From Blautia sp. Marseille-P3087 (GTDB taxonomy: Bacteria > Bacillota > Clostridia > Lachnospirales > Lachnospiraceae), in assembly GCF_900120195.1 (NCBI RefSeq), contig NZ_LT635539.1, positions 1,624,649 through 1,688,648 on the forward strand: DNA of 64,000 nucleotides, in the 5' to 3' direction. The notes under the pieces are model-generated. The model searched no databases and was not told the origin of the DNA. It saw only the letters and a list, made by a program, of their open reading frames with translations. Of the stretch, positions 7,325 to 15,519 are shown piece after piece. Position 1 is the first letter of the stretch. Each line of letters begins with the position of its first letter. Made by a program: the position numbers and the translations under genes.

Positions 7325-8206
7325 TCATTTTTTACGTTCTAATTTCTTCTTATCCTTTTTTATTTCTGCAATCTTTACTTGCAGCCAGTCCACATTTCTA
7401 TTTCGGGCAGAAATTTTAGCGATTTTTTTCTGATTTTTATATAAAATAAGAGCTTCTCCAAATAAATTCTTTTTTCTTTTCATCTGGGTAATATCCGTTA
7501 ATCTTATTTTACAGTTCTTCCTTAAAAATCCATTTCTATATAGCCATCCATCCTTGACAATTGTTTTGTCCATTAAAAAATAGAAAAATATACCTCCCGG
7601 TACAAGAGAGAATAAAAGGAAAACAAAAGCTGTTTCTTTTGCATTGAATACAAGTATCACACTATTGTAAACCAAATATAAAAAGAAAATGCCTGGCAGA
7701 ACATAGTGGCTTTCTTTTGGTCTTATGATGCACTTTTTATCTCTACAACTCAACCATGTTTCTTGTGAAATTTTATGCTTAGACAGACTATTTGCAAACA
7801 ATGATGCGCTTATGTTTTCATCAAATTTGAATATTATTTTGTCCCCTGCATATATTTCCAATGTACCATTTTCTTTATGTACACTTCTTGTTATATCTGA
7901 AAATTTATAATATTTTTTTCCAAAAAACGACCGGTATTCAATTACATCATGATTTATCTTGACTCTCCACAGGAACAAATGCAGGGTACAGATTCCAGAA
8001 AAAGCAATCAATATTCCATACGCCACTATAACTGAAAAATCCGCCTGTCCGTCTATAAAACCATACAAAAGTAATCCTGAGAAAAATATAGTTCCAACCA
8101 AAAATAAAATTCCCAGCCATCCTTCTTCCTGGATGCTATAATTATTTTCATCTATATTCTTTTCATAAAAATATTCATTTTTCAACCTCCCATTTTTTGA
8201 CAGCAA
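7325..8206 (-). CDS. Membrane protein with PH-like domain; start region probably frameshifted
   Basis: About 290 residues. Two N-terminal spans (LGILFLVGTIFFSGLLLYGF and VIVAYGILIAFSGICTLHLF) precede a PH-like segment (HDVIEYRSFFGKKYYKFSDI) and then two more spans and a second similar soluble stretch. The open frame begins only at non-ATG codons inside the preceding gene. A good site, GGGAGGTTGAAAA then ATG at 8178, is in another frame: one extra T in the T5 run at 8171-8167 would fuse that ATG to this frame and give a normal start (MNIFYEKNID). I therefore suspect a one-base deletion or sequencing error. Function unknown. Confidence 0.65.
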   Translation of the reverse strand: MLSKNGRLKNEYFYEKNIDENNYSIQEEGWLGILFLVGTIFFSGLLLYGFIDGQADFSVIVAYGILIAFSGICTLHLFLWRVKINHDVIEYRSFFGKKYYKFSDITRSVHKENGTLEIYAGDKIIFKFDENISASLFANSLSKHKISQETWLSCRDKKCIIRPKESHYVLPGIFFLYLVYNSVILVFNAKETAFVFLLFSLVPGGIFFYFLMDKTIVKDGWLYRNGFLRKNCKIRLTDITQMKRKKNLFGEALILYKNQKKIAKISARNRNVDWLQVKIAEIKKDKKKLERKK

Positions 8207-8816
8207 AATACTTTACCAGGTGAAAAACTCCTAAGATAGAACCCAAAGAACAAAAATAGGAACAAAGGCTTGCAATTCTAATCATGGCTGTATATTCAAC
8301 GCTGCTACTAAGTACTTTTGCGACACCCATTCCAAGCAATACAAAACTAGTAATACACCATCCTCCAGCCAGCTTTTTGGAAGAAGATGGATTGTAGATA
8401 TCTTTTTTAATCAAAGTTATTATAAGAAAAATGTATGCAGCGATTACCAGTATGTAAATGATAACGAGTATGGTTAGATACCTCTTATAATATTCTTCTT
8501 TCATAGTTGTCAGCATGAGGATAGTTGCTGCCCAACAGAACAAAATAGAAAACGTCAGACTTTGTATTCCAATGATCCAAAAAACCTTTTTCCCTGTCAC
8601 TTCTGTTCTTGAAAAACTAAGAATCACGAATCCAAGATAAACAATAACTAAAAATACTTTTGAAAAAAACGGTGATGGAGCTGATTCAGATAAAAAGAAA
8701 AATAAAAATACTAGAAACAAGATTGCTCCATCTAATTTGTAGATTTCTTTCGGCTTAATCACATCTTCTATACCGTATAGTAAAAAACTTTTTGTTTGTT
8801 CATTAATCTTTTTCAT
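8175..8816 (-). CDS. Six-span membrane protein, cargo gene
   Basis: A 213-residue protein starting behind AGGGGAAAACGAGA. Hydrophobic spans lie near residues 29-43, 50-67, 78-102, 113-138, 150-168 and 178-203, for example LDGAILFLVFLFFFLSES and YLTILVIIYILVIAAYIFLI. Short charged loops lie between them, and no enzyme or transporter signature is visible. Its stop overlaps the presumed start of the next gene at 8178, so translation is probably coupled. No family recognised. Together with its neighbours it forms a block of membrane proteins carried by the mobile element. Confidence 0.7.
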   Translation of the reverse strand: MKKINEQTKSFLLYGIEDVIKPKEIYKLDGAILFLVFLFFFLSESAPSPFFSKVFLVIVYLGFVILSFSRTEVTGKKVFWIIGIQSLTFSILFCWAATILMLTTMKEEYYKRYLTILVIIYILVIAAYIFLIITLIKKDIYNPSSSKKLAGGWCITSFVLLGMGVAKVLSSSVEYTAMIRIASLCSYFCSLGSILGVFHLVKYFAVKKWEVEK

Positions 8817-8839
8817 TCTCGTTTTCCCCTATCATTTCT

Positions 8840-9338
8840 TTATTCTTCCTCTACGGATATTTCCACATTTGCATGAAGCACCTTTTCCAGATATAATAAA
8901 ACAAGCCGTCGCCCTTCTTCACATTTTCCTATCTTAGAAATATTCCTATACAGCAGATATAATGGAAACATAAATAAAATCAAACATTCTGTTAAAATCA
9001 ATAAATCTCCCTGAGAAAAAAAACAATGCAAATAAAATCACTATGAGCAGAAAAAATAGTGCAGCTTTTTTTATGTATGGCAAAAGCACAAACGTACCTT
9101 CCAGCATTACATCTCCCCCATAGCTTTTTATATGTGTCTGGAGCATTTCCCAGCCACCGCCTGTCATACTTCCTGCTGCATATCCGATACATAAGGTATT
9201 ATCCTCTTCTTTGTAGGCTGCAAGTGCCATATCTCTATAAGCCTGGTTTGAAATACATAATGGTTTTGTAGTCTTCTTAATCTGTTCCAATAAATATTCT
9301 TTGGAATAAGGAAAATATATTTTATAATATTCTTGCAT
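8840..9338 (-). pseudogene. Membrane protein gene split by a frameshift in a T8 run
   Basis: From ATG 9338 (behind AAAGGAAAGCAT) the frame reads MQEYYKIYFPYSKEYLLEQI to a hydrophobic span and ends early at 8946. A second frame continues the same hydrophobic stretch as SQGDLLILTECLILFMFPLY and runs to 8840 with a plausible acidic C-terminus. The switch falls at eight consecutive T residues on the coding strand (9023-9016 in plus coordinates); removing one T joins both parts into one protein of about 165 residues with a soluble N-terminal domain and two spans. It could be a decayed gene, a phase-variable tract, or a sequencing error. Confidence 0.7.
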
Positions 9339-9397
9339 ATGCTTTCCTTTCTCATAAAAAGGTTTTCTAAAGTTCAATACAATACAAATTTTTTACA

Positions 9398-10054
9398 TTA
9401 GTTTCCATCATTTATAAGCTGAACCATTTCCATAGAGATATTGTATTCTTTGCAAAATCTGTTTATTGTCCAATTATTAAAGAGAAGAAAACTCTTCGTC
9501 ACATAAATATTTGCTTTTGAATGATGTATTAAATTGAAAATACTTTTTATATCATAACAGTTAAAACTGTAGGCAGGAGACATTCCTATCTGCCCATTGC
9601 TTATATTGATATCATATCTTTTTTGTATAACACTTGGATATGCCAAATAAATTGTAATATTGCATATATATTTTTTCTTCCCATTTTCTTTTATGTATAG
9701 GTATGGTTCTCCCAGTCCAATATCATATATTCCTTTAGGTCTGGAGGATAGTGTAAAAACTAATGAATGGATATCCGCATACAAAATTTTTCGTTCCCTA
9801 AATCCATATGTTATTTTTTGATCGAATAGTTTATAAGTACGTTGTTTTATAAAGTAATAAAACAATAATAAAAAAATCACAAAAAGTATGGTAAAAATCA
9901 GTGCTTTTTGAAAACTCACTTTAAAATCAAAGGAAAACAAAAGTTCGGTTAAACAAAACGATATTGCTGAACAACTAATAATACTAACTATAATGTTGAA
10001 CCAAGTATTAAATTTTCCATTTCCAAAGATATAATCATAACTTTTATTCTTCAT
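9398..10054 (-). CDS. Two-span membrane protein with PH-like domain, first cargo gene
   Basis: A 218-residue protein starting behind CGAGGTTATA. Two spans near residues 17-45 and 50-67 (LIFTILFVIFLLLFYYFIKQ) precede a PH-like soluble region: KLFDQKITYGFRERKILYAD, then IHSLVFTLSSRP. The C-terminal part contains a helix-turn-helix-like pair, KSFLLFNNWTINRFCKEYNI, of uncertain meaning. It is the most upstream gene of the leftward cargo block. I do not recognise a named family. Confidence 0.7.
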   Translation of the reverse strand: MKNKSYDYIFGNGKFNTWFNIIVSIISCSAISFCLTELLFSFDFKVSFQKALIFTILFVIFLLLFYYFIKQRTYKLFDQKITYGFRERKILYADIHSLVFTLSSRPKGIYDIGLGEPYLYIKENGKKKYICNITIYLAYPSVIQKRYDINISNGQIGMSPAYSFNCYDIKSIFNLIHHSKANIYVTKSFLLFNNWTINRFCKEYNISMEMVQLINDGN

Positions 10055-10174
10055 TATAACCTCGTATATTTTTTAATATAGAAAAACTGCATCACAATAT
10101 CGAACCAAAATATAAAAATCAATTTTATCTCTTTATCATAATTATATACATCAACTAACCACATTGTAAAGCAA

Positions 10175-10201
10175 AAAGCAAGCCATTTTCAGACTTGCTT
10201 T
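10175..10201 (-). terminator. Hairpin downstream of cargo relics
   Basis: AAAGCAAG (10175-10182) pairs perfectly with CTTGCTTT (10194-10201). On the minus strand the stem is followed by further T residues, as in an intrinsic terminator for leftward transcripts arriving from the 10.3-10.7 kb region. The rest of 10055-10320 contains nothing I recognise apart from the presumed promoter area of the cargo operon. Confidence 0.55.
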
Positions 10202-10320
10202 CCACCAGATTACTGCACCTTATTGCCAAATCATCTCCTTATTCAAAATTCCCTTTTCACACTCTTGTATAGTATTTATTTGCTACCCATTCCATCTGTT
10301 TATCTGCCTTCAACTCTTCC

Positions 10321-10545
10321 TTAATCCCCTGTGTCTATTTCATTTGCTCTACAATTGACTATTATTCCAGCGATTATATAAAAACCATAACCAATACAAA
10401 ATATGGAAACGGTGCTTCTAACTATACCGCTAAAGCCTTTCGCCATTATCCCGAAAATAGTACTCCAGCAGACATAAAAAACTCGACCCCCTTGTAAAAT
10501 GGGCATCAGAAGTTTTCTACCCGTTATTCTTGTTCTATAATTCAA
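10321..10545 (-). pseudogene. Possible remnant of a small membrane protein
   Basis: An open frame of about 70 codons without a good ATG or ribosome site; it can only start at TTG. It contains two hydrophobic stretches (FYVCWSTIFGIMAKGFSGIV and STVSIFCIGYGFYIIAGIIV) and ends CRANEIDTGD. The composition is protein-like, but the missing start suggests a leftover of a larger gene. It overlaps the end of the 10535-10702 frame by about ten bases. Confidence 0.4.
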
Positions 10546-10702
10546 GTGAATCTTCTGAATCTATCCACATCTGTAAATTGCCATCGAGATATAATCTTGC
10601 ATATTCTAAAGGCTCATCCACAGCCAATGAAGTAAGCGCACATTCTGATCCATATGTGGTTTTTAAATCTTTTTCAGCTCCCCAGCAATCAATGCGAAGC
10701 AT
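10535..10702 (-). pseudogene. Small DUF6061-like protein, probably a remnant
   Basis: A 55-codon frame from ATG 10702 to TAG 10535. It encodes a conserved-looking stretch, KTTYGSECALTSLAVDEPLE followed by YARLYLDGNLQMWIDSED. That pattern resembles the small DUF6061-type proteins carried by Lachnospiraceae mobile elements; the family assignment is from memory. The frame stays open for several codons upstream of the ATG and no convincing ribosome site is present, so this may be the 3' part of a decayed gene. It was found by reading the minus strand directly. Confidence 0.5.
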
Positions 10703-10740
10703 ATATCCAACACTTGTGTAAACATCAATACTATCGTGTT

Positions 10741-11050
10741 TTATGTTGTATTATGCATAAATTGTTCTCATCGTATCTTATCTCTATTTTCTTTTAATAA
10801 TCAGTTATAGAGTTAAATATCGAAAACATTTCAATCAGTTCACCATGTCGTTATTGTTATACTGTGTTATGAAATTTTCTTTCCCTTATTTTTTCCCATA
10901 TTAAGATTCATGAAAGCTAATGGGAGAATATAACACAAAGGAAAGAGTAAGGGAAAGCTCACTTGCTACAAACTTAGTATTTTCAAGGGTTTGCGAAGAA
11001 TTTGATAATCAAATATAACAGTTATTAAATTTCCTAAAATAAGTGCAATA
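10741..11050. other. Non-coding right end of the mobile element (attR region)
   Basis: About 300 bases without a gene. It is A+T-rich with short repeats such as CTTTCCCTTATT and its complement-like AGTAAGGGAAAG near 10950. The interrupted protease frame begins at 11051, so the element-chromosome junction should lie close to 11045-11060. I could not define the core repeat because the left end is outside the window. Confidence 0.6.
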
Positions 11051-11866
11051 TCAACTGATATTTATCGCAATCGGTCTACCCATTCTGACTGCCTGCCGGA
11101 TGAGATAGTCAATCCCTTCCATCAGCTCCGTCGTCCGCGGAAAAGAATTTTCTCCTGCATTCCCCATCTTTACAACAAGCAGATCACTTTCATAGGCTAC
11201 CCCGCGGTTCACGCCCTCCGATACCGTCCCATTTCCCGCCGCAATTCCGAGCACTGCCGTTCCATGTCCACTGACATCTCTGGATGGAATAAGGCGCCTG
11301 CCTTCGGTTTCCCCAAGTGCAAGCGCCTTATCAATTTCTTCTTTCGTATATTCCGTTCCTTTTGTGTAGCCTTTCGGAGGATTTCCGGGTATGCTCTGAT
11401 CCCACAGATATAGTATCCTGCTGCTTCCATCCTCGTTTCGAAAATCCGGATGAAAAAAATTCACTCCCGCATCCACAATGCCGACCAGTACTCCTTTTCC
11501 GGTAAGACCATTTTTCCCTTCCTGAACCGGCAGAATGCAGCTCGCTTCTCTGCCCTGAAAGGTTTCAAAATACAGTCGTTTAGGTTTTTCAATAAATTCA
11601 ATCTGCTCCCGGGCAGAATACACCTTGATTTCCGACTCCGGTAAAGTCACTACTGCATAACCTCCCAGCAGTGGCACCATCTGAATTCCCTCACCGCCAA
11701 GTCCGCTCTCCGGACCACTGTACTTCACGATCACATCCCATAATCTTTCCGATGAATCATATCCGACATTCAAATTTTCGGATTTTGCACGTTCCTCTGA
11801 TGTCGCATCCATCGCAAGATTCAAAAGGTTATCTATTTTCTGATCCGGCATAACTGATCCATTCAC
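11051..11866 (-). pseudogene. Subtilisin-like (S8) protease, 5' half only, cut by the mobile element
   Basis: The frame encodes about 270 residues of an S8-family peptidase of the Lachnospiraceae type that starts MPDQKIDNLLNLAMDAT (ATG 11851; a further ATG lies at 11866). The catalytic Asp is visible in GILVGIVDAGVNFFHPDF-type context (VGIVDAGVNFFHPDF) and the His in SRDVSGHGTAVLGIAAG. The frame stops right after GRPIAINIS, exactly where normal members continue FGNTYG and then lead to the catalytic Ser. The stop is made by foreign sequence. I conclude that the mobile element inserted here and separated the 3' half, which should lie left of the window. The product would be inactive. Confidence 0.88.
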
Positions 11867-11993
11867 TTAAATATTTACTTATATAATACACAATGTCTCA
11901 TAATGTTGTTCTTTGCTCTGGTGGTTGCGTGGGTCTGATCATTGGATTTTTCGGCGATATCTTCTACATCTACAAAGGAGTTGTAAAACTTCT

Positions 11994-13243
11994 TTATGCT
12001 GTTGCTTTTTTGTCATCTGTTTTTTCAAACAGTTTCTTAACGCCCTGAATTGCAACCAGTACACCAAGGATCAGCAGTAATACCGCAAAAACAAGCTGCA
12101 GAGTATTTCCAAAATCAAGACCTGTTGTTACAAGTGCTTTGGTAAGTTTTGTGATGGTCATGCCAAGTGCTGTAAAGGTAACAGCCATCATGAATACCAT
12201 CGGGATCCAGAGCATGCAGCCCTGACGTTTTGTTTTCTTTAAGAATACGGCGCAGGCTACAAGTGCAAGTACCAGAGTGATGATTGTTGCAAAGTATTTG
12301 TTTGTTACTACTTTTAAGAACGGACTCATGTTTTTCTCATCTGTATCGGAATCAAGGAAAAATTCCTGAAATGACAGACGTCCTACTCTGGCTACAGAGT
12401 CAAGAGATGTCAGTGCAAATGCTGATACTGCAAGGTTGATCAGTGTAAATACAAGTGAATGCGGCAGACCTACTACAGAAAGGAAGTTTGCGATAGCTCC
12501 TGCAAAAATCTGTGGCTGTGTTGTAAGTCCCTGTGCTGCTGCCTCTCCGTTGGCAAAAGATGCAACTGCAATCAGTGCGATAACGGCAAGCATGCTTTCC
12601 ATAAGCATGGCACCGAATGAAACAGGAAGCATATTCTTTTCATTTTTGATCTGTTTGGATGCGGTACCGGAAGATACCAGTGAATGGAAACCGGAAACTG
12701 CACCACATGCGATTGTTACAAACAGGATTGGGAACATATACTGTCCGTCTACGTTAAAGCTTGTAAATGCTTTGAGGTTGCATGAAGGATTTGCTACAAA
12801 TACACCGATGACCGCACCGACGATCATAAAAATCAGCAGATAGCTGTTCAGATAATCACGTGGCTGAAGCAAAGCCCATACCGGAGCGACACTGGCTACC
12901 AGAATGTATGCAAAAATGATGATATGCCATGTATCAAGGCTTACATACATCGGGAAATTAAGTCCGAGTACGATTGCAACTACAAGTAATACAATTGCAA
13001 CTGCTGTATTGATCCATTTATTAAACTTTGTATATTTAAGGAAAAATCCAAGTGCAACTGCTTCCAGGATGAACAGCATGGAAGTTGTTGCAACAGCTCC
13101 GTTTGCTGCTACTCTTCCATTTCATATGCCGGAGTTTTAGCTTTTGGGACAATGCCCCATTTGTTTTGGAGATAACGGCCATACAGAAGATATGCTCCAC
13201 CGAGCACTACAATGGCTATTACCATCATTAAGATTCCACTCAT
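11994..13243 (-). pseudogene. cstA: Carbon starvation / peptide-pyruvate transporter CstA, internally deleted
   Basis: Two fragments of one gene. The first (13243-13109) starts behind AGAGGGCAGAGATT and encodes MSGILMMVIAIVVLGGAYLL to PAYEMEE, the normal CstA N-terminus, and then hits a stop. The second (13100 to 11994) continues AANGAVATTSMLFILEAVAL in another frame to a normal C-terminus with about ten membrane spans. Between the two, roughly 100 to 120 codons expected in CstA (the region with HQFASIAGAGPI in family members) are absent and the frame is shifted. CstA proteins import peptides or pyruvate. The gene is therefore probably dead, although its T-box leader is intact. Confidence 0.85.
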
Positions 13244-13308
13244 AATCTCTGCCCTCTTCTTTCTTATGTAATAATTTATATTTGCTTCACAGGTATCTCC
13301 TGTTCCAC

Positions 13309-13450
13309 AAAAAAACGCCTCTGCTATCCTTTCGGATAACAAAGGCGGAATCTTCCGTGGCACCACTTTGTATTATCATATTTATCACAAAATACTTTCT
13401 GCCGCTTCTCAGCAACTGCGGCTCTCTGTAATCCGGTTTCCTTTTGTGAT
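13309..13450 (-). ncRNA. T-box leader upstream of cstA
   Basis: Read on the minus strand: a basal stem TCACAAAA / TTTTGTGA encloses the stem I signature AGAGAGCCGCAGTTGCTGAG. The T-box segment AAAGTGGTGCCACGGAAG (13369-13352) follows, and then a terminator stem CGCCTTTGTTATCC-GAAA-GGATAGCAGAGGCG with seven T residues (to 13309). This order is diagnostic of tRNA-sensing T-box leaders, in which uncharged tRNA stabilises the antiterminator. The T-box bulge reads TGGTGCC rather than the usual TGGNACC. I could not fix the specifier codon with confidence. Confidence 0.8.
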
Positions 13451-13604
13451 CTGTCCTGATCTATGCATTTCTCTTTTTTATTTATCTAGTGTTTTACTCC
13501 TTTTTTCCAAAAACATCAACCTCATTTTTAAATATATTCCACAATTTTATCCATGCCTTTTTGTTCACATTGTATGTATCTAGGCATCTGTTCAGCATCT
13601 GCTT

Positions 13605-14387
13605 TCACCCCAGTGCCACATCCAGGATCATCATCAGCGAAAATCCAACTGCAAAGAAAATGGTACCGATATTCGAGTGTTCTCCGGCGGACATCTCCGG
13701 AATCAGTTCCTCTACCACCACATAGATCATCGCCCCCGCCGCAAAACTTAAGAGATACGGCAGTGCCGGCACGATCAGTCCCGCGGCCATGATTGTCAGT
13801 ACTGCGCCGACCGGTTCCACGATTCCAGACAAAACACCTCCCGCAAAAGCCTTCATCTTACCCATTCCCTCAGAACGAAGCGGCAGGGAGATAATTGCGC
13901 CCTCCGGGAAATTCTGGATTGCGATTCCAAGCGACAATGCAAGCGCGCCCATCAATGTGATGTGTGCATTTCCGGTCAGATACCCCGCATAGACAACACC
14001 AACTGCCATTCCCTCCGGAATGTTGTGCAGCGTTACAGCAAGAACCAGCATGGTTGTTCTCTGCAGATTACTCTTCGGTCCCTCTGCTTTATCAGTTTGT
14101 TGATGCAGGTGCGGAATAATATGATCCAGAAGAAGCAAAAAAAGCACACCCGCCCAGAATCCGGCTGCCGCAGGAATAAACGATAATTTTCCCATTCCCC
14201 CGGCCTGCTCGATTGCCGGAATCAGAAGACTCCACACAGATGCAGCTACCATAACACCTGCTGCAAAACCTGTCAGGCACCTCTGCACCCACTGGTTCAG
14301 ATCCTTTTTCATAAAAAAGACGCAGGCTGCACCGGCCGATGTCCCAACGAACGGAATCAATATTCCGTAGAACATATTCATATCCAT
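13605..14387 (-). CDS. ZIP-family divalent metal transporter (ZupT-like)
   Basis: A 260-residue protein with eight predicted spans, the size and layout of ZupT/GufA-type ZIP importers that take up zinc, iron or manganese. The signature metal-site motif HNIPEG occurs in TLHNIPEGMAVGV (about residue 120), followed by QNFPEGAIISLP in the next span. A histidine-containing loop, DHIIPHLHQQTDKAEG, separates spans 3 and 4. The start ATG 14387 follows GGAGGATATAT. It stands alone between the T-box leader of cstA and the divergently transcribed mntP leader, so it may be part of a metal-homeostasis neighbourhood with mntP. Substrate specificity cannot be read from the sequence. Confidence 0.88.
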   Translation of the reverse strand: MDMNMFYGILIPFVGTSAGAACVFFMKKDLNQWVQRCLTGFAAGVMVAASVWSLLIPAIEQAGGMGKLSFIPAAAGFWAGVLFLLLLDHIIPHLHQQTDKAEGPKSNLQRTTMLVLAVTLHNIPEGMAVGVVYAGYLTGNAHITLMGALALSLGIAIQNFPEGAIISLPLRSEGMGKMKAFAGGVLSGIVEPVGAVLTIMAAGLIVPALPYLLSFAAGAMIYVVVEELIPEMSAGEHSNIGTIFFAVGFSLMMILDVALG

Positions 14388-14525
14388 ATATATCCTCCAT
14401 ATTTATAATATCTTATGCACAGTGACACTATTTGCTCTGTGTTAGTTTATTCTAACTTCATTTATGAACAGTATAACAATTTTATATATCTTACGCAATT
14501 GCTTATCCTTTAATGATAAAAAATA

Positions 14526-14554
14526 TTGACAAGCCATTCTGCATTTGTTATAGT
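14526..14554 (+). promoter_or_regulatory. Promoter of mntP leader
   Basis: TTGACA (14526-14531) and TATAGT (14549-14554) are separated by 17 bases. The transcript would start near 14561, just ahead of the manganese aptamer. Confidence 0.8.
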
Positions 14555-14569
14555 TGGAGCAATTAAGTT

Positions 14570-14655
14570 ACGTGAGGGAGTAATTTGCACGAACGTGTGA
14601 TTTGTCAACATACTGGTACCTGTACCTGGCAAATCTTAATGAATGAGACTCATGT
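14570..14655 (+). ncRNA. yybP-ykoY manganese riboswitch
   Basis: The closing stem ACGTGAG (14570-14576) / CTCATGT (14649-14655, one G.U pair) encloses conserved pieces of the yybP-ykoY class: GGGAGTA just after the 5' strand, TTGTCAACATACTGG in the middle and TGGCAAATC near the 3' strand. This class binds Mn2+ and commonly controls mntP exporters, the gene that follows. Confidence 0.85.
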
Positions 14656-14716
14656 ATGTCATGTTTTATGTACAGATTCTAATCTGTATTTATTCATGGC
14701 ATACGTGGGTCTTTTT
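14651..14716 (+). terminator. Riboswitch expression platform (terminator)
   Basis: CATGTATGTCATG (14651-14663) pairs with CATGGCATACGTG (14695-14707) through two G.U pairs, and TTTTT follows at 14712-14716. A nested perfect hairpin, TACAGATT-CT-AATCTGTA (14671-14688), fills the loop. The 5' strand overlaps the aptamer closing stem, so Mn-bound aptamer should prevent termination (an ON switch). Confidence 0.75.
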
Positions 14717-14761
14717 GTGTATTCAGATACTTTCTTACCCAAAAGAAAAGGAGATTTTATT

Positions 14762-15346
14762 ATGGCACTGTTTGTTGAATTATTTTTATTAGGTGTTGGG
14801 CTTTCCATGGACGCCTTTGCAGTCTCTGTCTGTAAGGGACTCGGAATGAGAAAACTCAATAAAAAGCAGGCTCTGATCATCGGTCTTTATTTCGGCGGAT
14901 TTCAGGCGCTCATGCCGCTTATCGGCTGGCTTCTTGGCAGTCAGTTCCAGCAATATATCACCAGTATTGACCACTGGATCGCTTTTATTCTGCTTGGCTT
15001 CATCGGTGGCAAGATGATGGTCGAAGCTGTCCGTGAATGGAATGAAGAAGAAACCGTTGAGGTTATGGATGCACCGATCGACCACAAAAACATGTTCGTT
15101 CTGGCTGTTGCCACCAGTATCGATGCACTTGCAGTCGGAATCACATTTGCCTTCCTGAACACTCCAATTATTGAGGCGATCACAATTATCGGAATCACCA
15201 CTATGGTTCTCTCTATCATCGGTGTGATCGTTGGAAACTTTTTTGGAGGCAGGTACAAAAGTAAGGCGGAATTTATCGGCGGCCTGATTCTGGTTCTTCT
15301 GGGACTGAAAATTCTCCTGGAGCATCTCGGAATCCTGACTTTCTGA
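14762..15346 (+). CDS. mntP: Manganese exporter MntP
   Basis: A 194-residue, six-span membrane protein of the MntP (YebN/DUF204) family, which pumps Mn2+ out of the cell. It has the usual internal duplication with acidic residues in the spans: LGVGLSMDAFAVSVCKGLGM near the N-terminus and AVATSIDALAVGITFAFL in the second half. The start is the ATG behind AAAAGGAGATTTTATT; longer upstream frames overlap the riboswitch and are not used. Expression should rise with manganese through the leader at 14570-14716. The length is normal for the family. Confidence 0.95.
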   Translation: MALFVELFLLGVGLSMDAFAVSVCKGLGMRKLNKKQALIIGLYFGGFQALMPLIGWLLGSQFQQYITSIDHWIAFILLGFIGGKMMVEAVREWNEEETVEVMDAPIDHKNMFVLAVATSIDALAVGITFAFLNTPIIEAITIIGITTMVLSIIGVIVGNFFGGRYKSKAEFIGGLILVLLGLKILLEHLGILTF

Positions 15347-15368
15347 TAAACACGATTTTCCACCGGTC

Positions 15369-15390
15369 AGATTATTTAATACAATAATCT
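15369..15390 (+). terminator. Hairpin after mntP
   Basis: AGATTATT (15369-15376) and AATAATCT (15383-15390) are perfectly complementary across a six-base loop, 22 bases after the mntP stop, with a partly T-rich stretch behind. The stem has few G-C pairs, so termination may be weak. Confidence 0.5.
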
Positions 15391-15433
15391 CTTCGTTTTC
15401 GTAATTTCATTTGTTCATTTCAGTCACAGCTAC

Positions 15434-15462
15434 TTGACATTTCGATATAAAGTGTTTATTAT
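15434..15462 (+). promoter_or_regulatory. Promoter of the GDSL hydrolase gene
   Basis: TTGACA (15434-15439) and TATTAT (15457-15462) with a 17-base spacer, 58 bases before the ATG at 15520. The promoter looks intact although the gene behind it is broken. Confidence 0.7.
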
Positions 15463-15519
15463 ACTAACATATTTATTTGGTATGTTTGTATGATTTATTC
15501 AGTTAAGCAGTGTGATCTC

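Noticed and set aside
10741..11050. CRISPR or tRNA at the right end of the mobile element
   Set aside because: No regularly spaced repeats and no cloverleaf-like sequence are visible; only short, scattered A+T-rich repeats.
11900..11993. Plus-strand hydrophobic frame (GLIIGFFGDIFYIYKGVV) downstream of cstA
   Set aside because: It is short, has no start, and runs antisense into the cstA 3' end. It may be a gene relic, but the evidence is too thin to list.
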